Part shown: positions 1 through 11,235 of the stretch, piece after piece
Layout: each line of letters opens with the position of its first letter
Position numbering within the stretch: the stretch's first letter is position 1
Source of the DNA: Cunninghamia lanceolata
Lineage: Eukaryota; Streptophyta; Pinopsida; Cupressales; Cupressaceae
Reading direction: 5' to 3'
Length of the DNA: 64,000 nt
Assembly: GCA_027924645.1 (NCBI GenBank)
Contig: BSBN01000334.1
Span: forward strand, 3,162,001-3,226,000
Position numbers and translations under genes: made by a program
Notes under the pieces: generated by a model
Databases searched by the model: none
What the model was told of the DNA's origin: nothing
Seen by the model: the letters and a program-made list of their open reading frames with translations, nothing else

Positions 1-939
1 TCAAGTTGGACATTCATCAAAAGATGTGTTACAAGTAACACTGAAAAAACATAACTTTGTTATTGTTTCTGTTATAACCCTAGAGGATGTTTTTCCTTGG
101 ATGTTAAAGAGAATCATTACCTCTAAAGTAAGAGATAACATATAATTTTCATTCAAAAACCTTATCATATGTGTAGATATCTACCTTGTATCTAAAATAA
201 GTTGATAAGAAATTTGAATGAGTTTTGCATGGCTATTGATAACTTATATTACAACTAACATAATCAAGAAGCACAAATATTGTAAGTTAAAAAGGTATGT
301 ACAAATGGAAAAAGAGATCCAAGGGGATGACAAATTGATAAAGCACATAGGTGATTTTTACAACCATCTAAGGAGGTTAGCATTACTCTCCAAGACTTCT
401 CATTCTCATTATATTAAAATTGACAAATAGTCCACATTTAACTCCTCCTTGAAAAGGTAGGGATCTATGGATAAGAGTTCATAAAAGGTATTTTACTTTG
501 TACATTACATTATTATCACCTTTTTTTACATTTATTTGTAATAATGAATTTGATATTATTAATGCCTGGACAAATGGACATGGTAATATCATTTGGAAAT
601 GCCAAAATTATTAGTTGCAACATTTGTTTAGTGTAAAAGTATTTACATATTCTTCATATCTGCTGAAAGGGTTATTTTTGCATGCTTCTAACATTTTATT
701 AACTTCATACTTGTAATAAAAGCACCTACTTGTAATGGCTAGTTGTTGCCCTTATATACTATCCGGTGAGCAAGCCTGGAAAGGATAGCTCACCCGTTGC
801 TTTAAGCTTTATGGATCATTAGTATATGTTTAATGAATTTATTTTCCTTGTAGAAACATGGAAAATTATACATACTTATACTTATAAAAATCCCATGATA
901 TGATCTCCATAATAAGATTGTTAAATCATTTTTAAGTAT
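1..939. other. AT-rich stretch without a recognisable gene
   Basis: No reading frame here has a family signature I recognise. The longest open stretch (218-430 on +, 70 codons) is charged and lysine-rich but matches no domain I know. A short inverted repeat with ggtgagc and gctcacc arms lies near 768-793. Because decayed copia RNase H sequence follows directly and the matching 3' LTR ends at 2604, this is probably more deeply decayed internal sequence of the same element. That assignment is inference. Confidence 0.4.
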
Positions 940-1425
940 GGTCATAGCATATTATATGTTGACTTACTTATTTAATTATGGGCTTTTATTAGTCTTGCAC
1001 CAAAAATAATATTTATCCATGATTATTATATTACCAACTATGTTGGTAAACTTATTGATAGGGCATATACCTCAATCTATGTCTTCAAAATATGGTGCAA
1101 CTTTTATCTCATGGATGGAGTAATATTTAAACAACTATCTTATATAGCTCATTAATCAAAAGTTGACTAACAAGTCACTAAAATGAATCAATGTGCTTAA
1201 GAGATTATTAGAAATGTTTTTCATCTGAGTGCTATTATAGGTCCCGCTTTATTATATGATAAAGCTATTTATTCTTACTCAAGACTCCTCTTTCCAGGAA
1301 TAAATCACATTTGAAGTTCATGGGCACTGCCTTCAAAGAAAATTCCTTCCATCCTAATATTATTCTTCTGTTCTATAAGTCTGATTATCAAATGACATAT
1401 ATACTATGTCAAGAAGATCTAGGCT
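940..1425 (+). pseudogene. Decayed Ty1/copia RNase H remnant
   Basis: Read across several frames, this stretch keeps the order of motifs at the C-terminal end of copia polyproteins. NYGLLLVLHQ lies near 975-1002. A D/N-Y-VGKLI...TS stretch lies near 1030-1075, where copia RNase H has DWAGN...RRSTSG. A CA-EII-like stretch follows near 1195. EVHGHCLQRKFLPS at about 1312-1353 stands where the family has the KHIEV-CHF-RE block. SDYQMTYILCQEDLG follows, where the family has DQLADI-TK-L. Stops and frameshifts are frequent, so the copy is long dead. It precedes a purine tract and an LTR in the same orientation, as expected for the 3' end of pol. The family call rests on the ordered motifs, not on any single one. 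Confidence 0.7.
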
Positions 1426-2076
1426 AGGATCCCAGTAATCATAAAAAAATATATATGTAATATAGCATCAAACCTCTGTGAAATACAAAATTCTCTAGAT
1501 TCAAATCAATGCTTCACCATCGAGGGGGAGTGTGCATGCCAATAGAACCTCTAGATCTAAGACCTAAGGCTTAAAATAAGACCTTAGGCATTTTATCACC
1601 TCAGGATGTAAGGAGTTACCATTGAGGGGGAAAGATTATGTCTAACAATGGCAGGTCTATGTAAGACCTAAAAGGAAAAAAGTAATACATATAGGCATTA
1701 TATATGGTTAACTCCTTGCATTATATGTAAGCCCTCTGGGCATATTAAAAAATCTACTCTTTGTAAATCTTCCACTTGTAAAAGCATTGTATCATGTAAG
1801 ACCTACATGCAATATGTAATCAACCTAGAGGGGGGCTAGTTTGAGGAGTACCAGGCTCCAACATAAACATTGTAAGACCTTGCATCATTTTTAAAAAAAT
1901 GAGATTATAAATTTTGACAAGATGACTATCATGTAGTCTAGAATACATGCTCTTCATTTTGGTATATATTTGTGTCATTGTTTATCACTATCAAAGAAGA
2001 CCTACGTTACTGGCGTACTTCATTTTTCTTTTATAAAAATTGACATGTGATGCCTCGTATTAACATTAAGGGGGAA
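1426..2076 (+). other. Copia 3' untranslated region ending in polypurine tract
   Basis: This is non-coding sequence between the RNase H relic and the LTR. It contains several purine/G-rich runs (near 1520, 1621, 1830 and 2066). The last, aagggggaa at 2068-2076, abuts the LTR and is the probable polypurine tract that primes plus-strand DNA. The earlier runs may be decayed duplicate tracts. Confidence 0.6.
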
Positions 2077-2604
2077 TGTTAGAACATAATTTTATTACGG
2101 GTCATACCCTTATAACATTTATATAATGTTATAATACAAGGTTATAAAACATTATGTTATAAAGTATATGCCATTTAAATAATTAATAATCTAATAACTA
2201 TTAGATTATTCATTATTTACAAATGGTTTCTTTGAATAGATGTGACTAGTACCCTTTTAGGTATTATGCCACCCCTTCTCCTTTATTTAAGGAGGTTCTC
2301 TCTAATTTGAGAGTGTGGGTGAATTTGGAGTTTTATAGTGAATTATATCACTATGCATATGAGGTATTATTGGCCATATGGACGTATGTAGAGTAGTATA
2401 TCACTAGGTTCAGTCCATTCTTTAATAGACTATATTTGGTAAGTGTTTTAATAAAATAATGCTTTATGGGAGTTTTTACCCGAAGGGTTTTCCCCATGTG
2501 TATATCTTATTTAATGTGTTAAATATATTCTTTTATAATGTTCATTCTATTTATTTTATATTTTTCTTATAATGATTAGTATCCTAAGATCCTAATTTCT
2601 AACA
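2077..2604 (+). repeat. Ty1/copia LTR (3' LTR of decayed element)
   Basis: A 528-bp unit bounded by an inverted terminal repeat, TGTTAGAA at the left and TTCTAACA at the right. It is immediately preceded by a purine tract. Near its right end it has the copia U5 signature of paired pyrimidine/purine blocks (gtttttacccgaagggttttccc, split here as gtttttaccc / gaagggttttccc, about 2471-2495). Gypsy integrase sequence resumes directly at 2605, so this element appears to be nested inside a gypsy integrase gene. The 5' LTR and the left copy of the target duplication would lie outside the window. Confidence 0.85.
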
Positions 2605-3626
2605 TGCCCACTCTAGTGCTCCTACCCTTGCTAAAACATTGTTGAGAATGGGTTATTACTGGCCAACAATGGAACAAAATGCTTATCAGTTTGTGAAGAC
2701 ATGTCTACAATGTCAGTAATACAACATCTCAATAGCTACAACCAATTACTACCCCTTGGCCCTTTCATAGTGGAGAATTGACCTTGTTGGTAAAATCCAC
2801 CCTTCATCCTCCAATGGCCACAAATTCATCATCACTGCTATTGAGTATTTTACAAAGTGGGTCAAGGCCATTCCCCTTAACTATATCACTAACAAGCATT
2901 TATCCAAATCCATCCTTCATTATATCATTTTCCGATATGGTAATCCCCTTTCCATCATCACTGAAATGGTAAGCCTTTCAAAAATCAAGAAGTCCATTCC
3001 CTTTGCAAAAAATTCCATATCTAGCATTGCTATTCCACCTCATACTTTCCTCAAAGTAATGGTCAAGTAGAGGCTTCAAATAAAACTATCCTCAAAATAC
3101 TAAAGAAGAGAGTCAATGAAGCTAGACATGACTAGCATCTCTGACTCAATCTTGCCTTATGGGCTTATCGTACCAGCAACTGTACACCCATAGAAACCAC
3201 ACCATATTCCCTTGTCTTTAGCTTTGAAGCTATCTTACCAATCGAGGTCAAACTCCCCTCTCTCAGAATATCTCTACAAAATCTCATTGATAAGGAGTAT
3301 CATGTTTCTTGGTTGCATGAGCTTGAATTAGTAAATGAGAGGCATGTTAGTGCTTTGAATCACTTGCAAGCTTATCAGAATTGTCTTTGTCATAGCTACA
3401 ACAAGAGAATAAAATCCTATAAATTTGAGGTTGGTGACATGGTTCTGAAAGAGAATCAAAAGAATCTTCAAGAATTAGATAAAAAAGGGAAGTTTGACCC
3501 TAATTGGTTGGGACCCTTTTCATCATTGCTAAATATAGATCATGAGCTTATCAACTAGCCACACCAGAGGGCTAGCCTTTAGAAGAGCCAATAAATATCA
3601 TAAACCTCAATAATTTTTATGCATGA
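2605..3626 (+). pseudogene. Ty3/gypsy integrase remnant
   Basis: Integrase C-terminal part of a gypsy pol polyprotein, which joins retrotransposon cDNA to chromosomal DNA. The zinc-binding region is seen as AHSSAPTLAKTLLRMGYYWP followed by C-x2-C (CLQC). The core has IDLVG and EYFTKWVKAIPL, then TENGKPF where the family has an Asp (S/TDNG), then SNGQVEASNKTILKILKK, which includes the catalytic Glu. The C-terminal part has the GDMVL block, GPF and an AYQLATPEG...PLEEPIN-like tail ending at a TGA at 3624-3626. No chromodomain is visible. Several frameshifts and stops break it. The first residues lie directly against the copia LTR end, so the copia insertion split this gene. The tail suggests the Athila/Tat side of gypsy (inference). 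Confidence 0.85.
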
Positions 3627-5135
3627 CCCTTGAGGTATCTCAATTGGAAAAAATATAAAAATACAAAAAAATCAAAAAATCAAAAAATAAAGAAAAAATG
3701 AGTTGCAATAAAACGTCCAATGGTGAAAACTGCTTTGGTGGCACCTTGGATAACTACCATGGTGAAAACCTATTTACATGCACCACATGTAGAAGTTGAA
3801 TCCACCATCTACTAGGATCTTGTCCATCCCTCATCCATTTAAAATCTATATTCCATCCACTATTTTCCACCTATCACTATCACCCTATCATGGCTTGATT
3901 ATCAGTTAAATATCATTCCCTAGTTCTTTCCCCTACCCATCCACTATTGCCATACAATGCTAGGGGAATGTCCCTACACCTAGTTAAGGATTGGATCTTT
4001 GTATACACCTTCATGCAATAAAGTCTCATGCATCCCATAATAAACATATTTTTGCATCTTCCATAATAAATCACCTCACATTATCACCCTTACATTTTCA
4101 CCTTTCACTTTCATCCCATAATAAATGAGATTCCACAAGACTTGATGACAAAATAAAGAAAACTGCACATGAGATTACACTAGGACTATATCATGCAACA
4201 ATAAACTAGTCACAATACCTATTGCCTAAATCTTCACATCCATCATCCTAGCTATGCCTTTATGGATGCATCCCTCTGATATTAGGCATAACTTAATTTT
4301 ATCCATCCAAAATATGGCAAGAGATATGATGGCTGCATGACTTGTTGTGTTAGTTGGTCTTTTTTTTTATTTATCTTTTTACCCCTTCCTAATGCTTACT
4401 CAGGACTAGACCTTGATCTTTTCATATCTTGGTGTGTTTTTACTAGCATAAAGAATGGGGCATCGTCCTTTTTTTTCATGTGCCATGTTTGTTGGTTATT
4501 CATCTACATGACCAAGGATAAATAATAACATTGAGTGTGGGGAAACAACTTTATGTATGATGGACATTTCATCCTCATGCTTAAAGCATCTTTCATCACA
4601 TGAACCATACAATGTTATATCATGTATGGCATGTATAGGGACAACCTTTTGTTTGAGAGTCAAGTCTGTGCAAAGGATACAAAGTCACCCAAGTTACTTT
4701 TACCTTGGTGCATAATATACATTGCTATATAAATCTAGGATTGCTCTCCCCATACTAGCATAATCAAATCACCTATCTATTCCTACCCATCCTTATACAT
4801 TGTGTTTATTCATACCCACCTAATCATAATATCCATATTTCCCCCACTTACCTATTTTTTAGGGCATCTTATTTTCTTCGTCTAACATAATTCCACCCAT
4901 CTAACCCATATAATCTAACTAACTTTCCCCATCCCCATCCTAACATCAACATGTATCATGACCTAACCGAAAACTTAACACTTGAATTTCTCCCATCAAC
5001 TGCTACATCAAAAATATATAGTTCATATACCATATTGGTACCATACCATAATCATAGACATCACATCATGCTATCATCACATAACATCTATCATCAATAA
5101 CCATAAACCATTAGCATATATTCATCATACATAAC
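3627..5135 (+). other. Non-coding 3' region of the gypsy element
   Basis: No gene is recognised here. It begins with an A-rich stretch (3650-3710). The rest is skewed toward CAT/ATC trinucleotide-like composition on this strand, with many short ccatc and atcat words. Identical composition continues on the far side of the inserted copia element (10223-10450), which supports one continuous sequence later interrupted. It ends with ATAAC (5131-5135), the left copy of the copia target duplication. Confidence 0.5.
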
Positions 5136-5179
5136 TGTTGAGTTGTTTGTAGCTTCGATCAGATAACATAATAATAAAT

Positions 5180-5220
5180 ATGAATATATAAGTAATATTA
5201 AATATTACTTATATATTCAT
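5180..5220. repeat. Perfect 19-bp inverted repeat in copia LTR
   Basis: Arms of 19 bp separated by 3 bp (left arm begins atgaatatataagtaat, right arm is its exact complement). The same structure is intact in the 3' LTR at about 9778-9818, although the flanks have diverged. Confidence 0.9.
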
Positions 5221-5369
5221 ACTTAATATATAACATATGTTGAGATAAATATCAATATAGCATGATTGAATGATATATTACCAAAGCATAAACATCTTCT
5301 GCATTCTAAACGGTGATTAGTTACTATTAAAATCAGTGAAACTGATTACAATACAAACGGTGACAAAGT

Positions 5370-5421
5370 CACACCTGTGATAGGCGTGACTCCTTGAGGA
5401 GTCACGTCTATCACAGATGTG
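5370..5421. repeat. 24-bp near-perfect hairpin in copia LTR
   Basis: Two 24-nt arms around a TTGA loop. The core is GTGACTCCTTGAGGAGTCAC, and the outer arms are CACAcCTGTGATAG and CTATCACAGaTGTG. Only two positions fail to pair. A third direct copy of gtgactcc follows at 5419-5426. The 3' LTR keeps the same hairpin near 9968-10019 with few changes. Confidence 0.9.
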
Positions 5422-5619
5422 ACTCCTACCATCACTCACATATTTATATCAATGTCTTTGCCCTGCAATACTACGGATCGACACAAAAATTAGAAGTGTA
5501 TGAGAAGTGGAAATTGCATCTGAAATACAAAAGAAAGTAATAAGTTAAGTCTGCTATATAAATATCCAACTTTTAGAAAATATCCAAGTCAGAGATTATA
5601 AGTTCAATTTGAATTTACA

Positions 5620-5635
5620 TGGTATCAGAGCCAAG
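5620..5635 (+). promoter_or_regulatory. Primer binding site, initiator-Met tRNA
   Basis: tggtatcagagccaag begins at the base after the LTR. TGGTATCAGAGC is the standard complement of plant initiator methionine tRNA in Ty1/copia elements. It primes minus-strand cDNA synthesis. Confidence 0.95.
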
Positions 5636-5700
5636 TTAAGCAGAATCCGGGCAGAAAATTGAACTTGAGAAATTCAGATTTAATACATCTCATTTCTCAA

Positions 5701-6000
5701 ATGGCAACAACAATCCGATTCGAAGACATTGGAAGGAAAGAATAGCAAAAAGAAAAAGGTGTAAAGAAAATCAAGATGCGTAAATTGTTATCTTCATAAC
5801 AGTGATCCATGAGTATAAGGAGCAGCAATCTATGTTAGGGGGATAGATCTAATTAAAGACAACAGCAATCATGAGCAAATAATATATGAAAAGATTTGTA
5901 ATGATTGGTGAAGTTGCATCCCTCAAAGGGAAATAAAAGGAGTCAATGAAGAAGATCGATAGGCATCAAGGAAGGAGAGGAATCAATTGATCTGCAATTA
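5701..6000 (+). pseudogene. Possible copia gag start remnant
   Basis: An ATG at 5701 opens MATTIRFEDIGRKE, followed after a stop by a KIKMRKLL-like stretch. These resemble the start of copia Gag (Met-Ala..., then a W-x-KMR-LL block). No later gag motif or zinc knuckle follows. The position shortly after the primer site supports the call. The resemblance is short, so confidence is low. Confidence 0.35.
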
Positions 6001-6606
6001 AATCAGGAAAGGTATGGAATCTCTATTATATATTAAACTTATAAATGTCTTAAGGCAATTTATGAAGATATGCATATTCATATTACAATAAGTAATATAT
6101 AGTTGCAAATGCATTACTCAATGATACATTGGTAAATGATAGAAATGAATGACATGAAATAAGTATGATTAGCTTATAGGAATGCATTACATTATATTGA
6201 CTAGAATAGCAATCAAATGAAATTAGTCATATAATTGACACATGATATTTATGTACATTATCATCATGAATATGGAATCTTGATTACATATAATGGATGA
6301 ACAAATGAATGTCATTATAAATGAATATACAAGGAAGAATGAATTAATATGATAAATGTGTATATATAGAATGAACATGATCAATAATGATAATGGAAAG
6401 TGATCCAACATTAGATCATATGTGATGGGCCATATGATATGAGGCCAAAATGATAAGTCATCATATGAAATATCAACAAAGACTTAGAAATCATAGGATT
6501 GTGCTATATCCAAGAAAATGATTAGCCTCATCATTAATCGTCTCGTTATCCTAGGTGTATGGGTAAGTTAGGAGATTGTATGTTGGACCTAGGTAACCCT
6601 CAAGTG

Positions 6607-6830
6607 GATGAAGAATACTTTGTGGGTGTGAAGGCCCTTGAGCCAAGAGATGAAGAAAACTGTGTGGGTGTGAAGTCCTTGGGCCTATGGTAATGATGAT
6701 CTCATCAATGTTAAATGTGCCTGATATGAGGTGACTCTTGGTGGGATGAAGAATGTTGTGTGGACATGAAGTTCCATCAAGCCATATGGTGAAGAACTCT
6801 GTGTGGGAGTGAAGCCTTTTGGGCCTCCAT
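6607..6830 (+). repeat. Imperfect ~40-bp repeat units replacing gag/protease
   Basis: Four related units share gatgaagaa...ctgtgtgggtgtgaag...ttgggcc. They start near 6607, 6650, 6745 and 6785, and about 55 bp of other sequence separates the second and third. They have no relation to copia gag or protease and lie where those should be. Confidence 0.65.
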
Positions 6831-6940
6831 ATGGGATGGTTAATGGCTCCTCAATGAACCATACCTATGGAGCTAGAGATGGATTAATGATAGGGCGACA
6901 CATGATCCTCTCAAGGGTAGAGCATAAGGCCTTTGATCAT

Positions 6941-7001
6941 GAATATGAATATGGATATAAATATGAATATGAAAGTGAATATAAATGATTATGAATATGA
7001 A
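6941..7001 (+). repeat. gaatat-type hexanucleotide repeat
   Basis: A simple run of gaatat/gatata/gaaagt hexamers directly before the point where copia integrase sequence resumes. It may mark the junction of the rearrangement. Confidence 0.8.
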
Positions 7002-7019
7002 AATGGGATTAAGAGGGAG

Positions 7020-9236
7020 TTCACTATACCTTTTAATCCTCAATAAAATGGAGTTGCAGAAAGAAAAAATAGAACCATTGTAGAAGCTGCTAGGGCTATG
7101 TTACTTGATCAAAATATAGACACTTCAGTTTGGGCAGAAGCATCTAGTACTGCTGTCTATATACATAACAGATGTCCTCACTCTCATATTGATGACAAAA
7201 CTCTTGAAGAAGCCTTCAATGGCACAAAACTAGACGTTAGTCATTTAAGGATATTTGGTTGTCCTGTTTACATTCATGTGCCCAAAGAGAAAAGAACTAA
7301 GCTAGAACCTTCTGGGAGAAAAGGCATCTTTGTAGGCTATAGTGAAACATCAAAAGCTTATAGAATATATATACCTAGTCAAAGACAGATTGAACTAAGC
7401 AGAGATGTGATTTTTGAGGAAGACATAGCTTTCAAAAGAGCCAGAAATAATATTGAGTTAGAAATTCAAACTTCCAACTCAAGCATAGAAGAGGATCCTA
7501 CACTTGAGTTTTAGAGGGAGTATCCTGAGGAAGAGGTAAACCATGAACAAATCACAGCACTAGAAAATCTCAAGAAAAGACCACTGTGTGCCATCAAAAC
7601 AATGGAAGAAGCTAAAAATTATGTCTCTCCATCAGGGACTTTTAGGGAAAGCACAAAACCTAATAGATTCTCTAGTTATGTAGCTTTAATGAGTGAATTC
7701 ATTAAATCAGAACCTTCTAGTGCTATAGAAGCTCTTAAGAACCAAGTATGGAAGGATGCCATGATAGAGGAGTATCAATCCATCCTGAAGAATGATGTGT
7801 GGGATATAGTACCTAGACCAAAAGGGAAATCTATTGTTTCTTCTAAATGGCTATTTAAAATCAAACATACTACAAATGGAAGTATAGGGAAATACAAAGC
7901 AAGATTTGTAGCTAGAGGATTTTCACAAAAGGAAGGAATTGATTATGACAAAACCTTTGCTCCAGTTGCTCGATATACATCAGTCAGGGCAATTCTAGCT
8001 ATTGCAGCAGCCAAAGGGTGGAAAGTCCATCAAATGGACGTAAAAATTGCTTTCTTAAATGGAACCATTGAAGAAGAGGTTTACTTAGAGCAACCTAAAG
8101 GATTTGAGATTCACTATGTAGGATCCCATGTATGTAAATTAAAGAAAGCTCTATATGGACTTAAACAGGCCCCCAGAGCCTGGTATGAAAGAATTGACAG
8201 TTATCTCTTGAGATTAGGTTTCTCAAAGAATGATGCAGATCCAAATCTCTACTTCAAACAAAGCAAAGATGATATGTTAATATTGATATTATATGTTGAT
8301 GATCAATTGATTACAGGAGAAAATTACCTTATTGATCAGTGTAAGAAAGATCTAGCTTCAAAATTTGACATGAAGGACTTAGGTCTCTTACACTACTTCC
8401 TTGGACTAGAAGTATGGCAGAAATCAGACTGTATTATTCTAAACCAAGGGAAGTACACAATTGATATATTAAAAAGGTTTGGTATGATGAAATGTAGACC
8501 TATGTCTTCCCCCATGGAAACAAATCTTCATAAATTGAAGGAAGTAGTAGCAGATTCTCCGTTGGTAGATCCCACTCTGTACAGATAGATAATTGGATCC
8601 TTGATGTATTTGGTCACTACTAGACCTGATATCTATTATACTGTAAATGCCTTAAGTCAGTTTATGTGTGACCCCAAAGAGATACATCTTGTGGTTGTGA
8701 AACATATAATAAGATACCTTCAAGGTATTCTAAATTATGGCTTAAAATATGAAAAGGTTGACTTAGATCTACATGGATTCACAAATTTAGATTGGGCTGG
8801 AAGTGTAACTGACCGGAAGAGCACCTCCGGATGTTGTTTCAGTTTAGGGTCAGCAATGATATTGTGTATCAGCAGAAAATAGTCTTCAGTTGCTCAGAGT
8901 TCTATAGAAGCCAAATATATTGCAGCTTCTATGGCTGCTAGAGAGGTAGTATGGCTTAGAAAACTACTTGTGGGATTATTTGGTAAACCTCTGAAACTAA
9001 CTATCATCCACTACAACAATCAAAGCTGTATTAATCTATCCATGAATCCAGTATTCCATGATAGACCTAAACATATTGAGATTCCTCATCACTATGTGTG
9101 TGATATGGTGGAAAGGAATGTGATTCAGTTGGAGTATATTAGTACAGGAGATCAAACTGCAGATATTCTTACTAAACCACTCCTCAAGGTAAAAGTTGAA
9201 TACTTCAAAAAAAATCTTGGTATGATTCAAATGTAA
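7020..9236 (+). pseudogene. Ty1/copia pol: integrase C-part, reverse transcriptase, RNase H
   Basis: One continuous frame interrupted only by stops: TAA 7044-7046, TAG 7512-7514, TAG 8586-8588 and TAG 8880-8882. There is no frameshift. The integrase part has NGVAERKNRTIVEAARAML, LRIFGCPVYIHVPKEKR and KGIFVGYSETSKAYRIY. Reverse transcriptase has WKDAMIEEYQSI, DYDKTFAPVAR, HQMDVKIAFLNG, ALYGLKQAPRAWY and an intact YVDD at 8292-8303. RNase H has DLDWAGSVTDRKSTSG, the FHDRPKHIEIPHHYV block and QTADILTKPL. Each stop except the one at 7512 falls where the family usually has Gln, as expected for C-to-T changes. The frame ends at TAA 9234-9236. The active-site motif survives, but no intact polyprotein can be read. 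Confidence 0.95.
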
Positions 9237-9733
9237 AATTCTAATTGATTTGTACTAATATATTAAAGATGTTTAATGTGTAAACATCTTGTGTCATATG
9301 TGTGACTCTATCACATTATGGGCCTATCCATTATGTGTTTATTTCCAAAAGGTGACGATTTTTTGGATAATCTACACTTGTACCTAACATTATAAGGTGA
9401 CGATCTTATAATGTTCATTAGACTGATATCATGTGACTTGATATTGGTATGAATCATGGAGTTATCATGATTAAGTTATGGTATACATTATGTGACTTAA
9501 TGTCAGTGCACATACCATAACTGGGATATATATATAAGGAGAATGTAATGTTCTCGAGTATAGTATATCCTTTAGTATCACGAGGTAGGTGATGCTACGT
9601 ATCACGAGATAGGTGATACTATATATCATGAGTTATGTGATATTAAATTACTTTGAGTAATTCATTATAGATCAGATAATTGATATTCACAGAGATTATT
9701 GTGATATTGTTATCTTCCCAGGCTAAGAGGGAG
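9237..9733 (+). other. Copia 3' non-coding region with 24-bp repeat and polypurine tract
   Basis: Non-coding sequence between pol and the 3' LTR. At 9577-9648 there are three tandem imperfect 24-bp units, each starting atcacgag/atcatgag and containing a gtgat word. Two ggtgacgat copies lie near 9350 and 9402. The region ends with gctaagagggag (9722-9733), a polypurine tract directly before the LTR. Confidence 0.85.
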
Positions 9734-10217
9734 TGTTGAGTTGTTTGTAGCTTCGATTAGATAACATAATAATAAATATGAATATATAAGTAATATTAAA
9801 TATTACTTATATATTCATACTTAATATATAAGGTATGTTAAGATAAATATCAATATAGCATCATCGAATGATATATTACCAAAGCATAAACATCTTCTGC
9901 ATTCTAAATGGTGATTAGTAACTGTTAAAATCAGTGAAACCGATTACAATACAAATGGTGACAAAGTCACACCTATGATAGGCGTGACTCCTTGAGGAGT
10001 CACATCTATCACAGATGTGACTCCTACCGTCACTCACATATTTATATCAATGTCTTTGCCTTGCAATACTACGGATCGACACAAAAATTGGAAGTGTATG
10101 AGAACTGGAAATTGCATCTGAAATACAAAAGAAAGTAATAAGTTAAGTCTGCTATATAAATATCCAACTTTTAGAAAATATCCAAGTCAGAGATTATAAG
10201 TTCAATTTGAATTTACA
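9734..10217 (+). repeat. 3' LTR of copia element
   Basis: A 484-bp partner of 5136-5619 with both hairpins preserved. The duplicated target ATAAC follows at 10218-10222. Confidence 0.95.
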
Positions 10218-10222
10218 ATAAC

Positions 10223-10450
10223 AAATCATTTCCATCAATCACAAAATTGATCATCTATCATGTGCATCAATTATACATCGTCACATCCATACATAAACCA
10301 TATGCATTATCCATAAATAATAAATAACATGCATCCATAGATCACATATACATAATATCATTACATGCATAGAAATACCATCAAATCACCATCACATATG
10401 CATAATAAAAACTATAATCATACATCATCATAATAAAAACTATAACCACC
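10223..10450. other. Non-coding continuation of the gypsy 3' region
   Basis: CAT-rich sequence like 4900-5135, from which the copia insertion separated it. No gene is seen. A short local duplication (cataataaaaactataa, twice) lies near 10400-10445. Confidence 0.5.
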
Positions 10451-10452
10451 AT

Positions 10453-11235
10453 CTTGCCCTAGAGCCTGCGAAGGCTATTCAAACCAATAGTGGGGAATTA
10501 TCTTCTAACCCTAATGATCTTCATGGTGTTGAAGAACCATACCCTTCCCCTATTCCTACTAAGACAAAAGACATTTCCTTATCTACTCCTGAGGAGATTC
10601 CTGTTGATACTCCGGGTTCTACTGTCAGTTTGAAGGGCAAAAAGAGGAAGACTCATGTTGGCGAAATGGGCATTGGGGGGGCTATGGTTGGGACCCCAAA
10701 AAATCCTAGTAGGACCCCTGTGGGATAGAGTAGCAAGTCTCATTCTTCTGCTAAGGTTATTAAGGATGGTTTCTCCTCTGGAGTTCGGCGGTCAGGGCAA
10801 ATAGCTAGCAAACCTGCTCAAGAAGTGAAACTTATTGATTATTCTGAGCGTGCTTTTGAGGAATCCTCCCAAGGGGATGAGGATAAAGATATGGATGTCC
10901 AGGAAATCTCTGAGGATGCTGATGGTAAGTAGGAGATGCATGTAATGGAGGCTACTACTGAGGATGCTGTTGATTTTGCTGACAGTGCTAGCAAAGCGGG
11001 CAAGATGTTTGTGGAAGAAGATGACGATGACAGGGACACTGATGCTGGCCTGGGAGCTGAGATCGTGGTTCTGCGGGCTCGCATTGAGAAACTGGAATAG
11101 AATCTTTCCACCATGTTGAGGAATTCTATTTTTCTCAATGTTTCTATGCTGCAAAACCTAGGGGTTACTGTTACTGCTGACAATGATGATCTTGCTAAGA
11201 AATTGGATAACATTATTAAATCTATGGGTAAGTAA
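10453..11235 (+). pseudogene. Unrecognised broken ORF with acidic and coiled-coil C-terminus
   Basis: A single + frame from about 10453 to TAA 11233-11235, interrupted by three or more TAG codons (near 10727, 10930 and 11098). It reads as a Ser/Pro/Thr-rich N-part, a basic GKKRKTH cluster, a GVRRSGQIASKP stretch, a strongly acidic segment (EEDDDDRDTD) and a heptad-like end (AEIVVLRARIEKLE). I do not recognise the family. A 3'-UTR-like tail follows. It could be a captured gene fragment or the end of a non-LTR retrotransposon ORF. No target duplication was found to decide. Confidence 0.5.

Larger units (their letters stand above)
5136..5619 (+). repeat. 5' LTR of copia element
   Basis: Starts TGTTGAGTTG and ends AATTTACA (canonical TG...CA). 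It matches the 3' LTR at the same length. A TATA-like tatataaat lies near 5555, rather close to the LTR end. It contains two strong hairpins, listed separately. Confidence 0.95.
5136..10217 (+). mobile_element. Ty1/copia retrotransposon, well bounded, internally rearranged
   Basis: A 5,082-bp element with two 484-bp LTRs (5136-5619 and 9734-10217), an initiator-Met tRNA primer site, a polypurine tract and a perfect 5-bp target duplication, ATAAC, at 5131-5135 and 10218-10222. By eye the LTRs differ at about 17 of 484 positions with no length change, so it is younger than most elements here. The RT and RNase H portion of pol is well preserved. Most of gag, all of protease and the N-terminal integrase are missing and replaced by unrelated repetitive sequence (6000-7010). 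It could therefore not move alone and would have needed proteins supplied by a relative. Confidence 0.95.

Noticed and set aside
10792..11213. Open minus-strand frames
   Set aside because: They are antisense to the acidic ORF at 10453-11235, Ser-rich because of GAA/GAT codons on the other strand.
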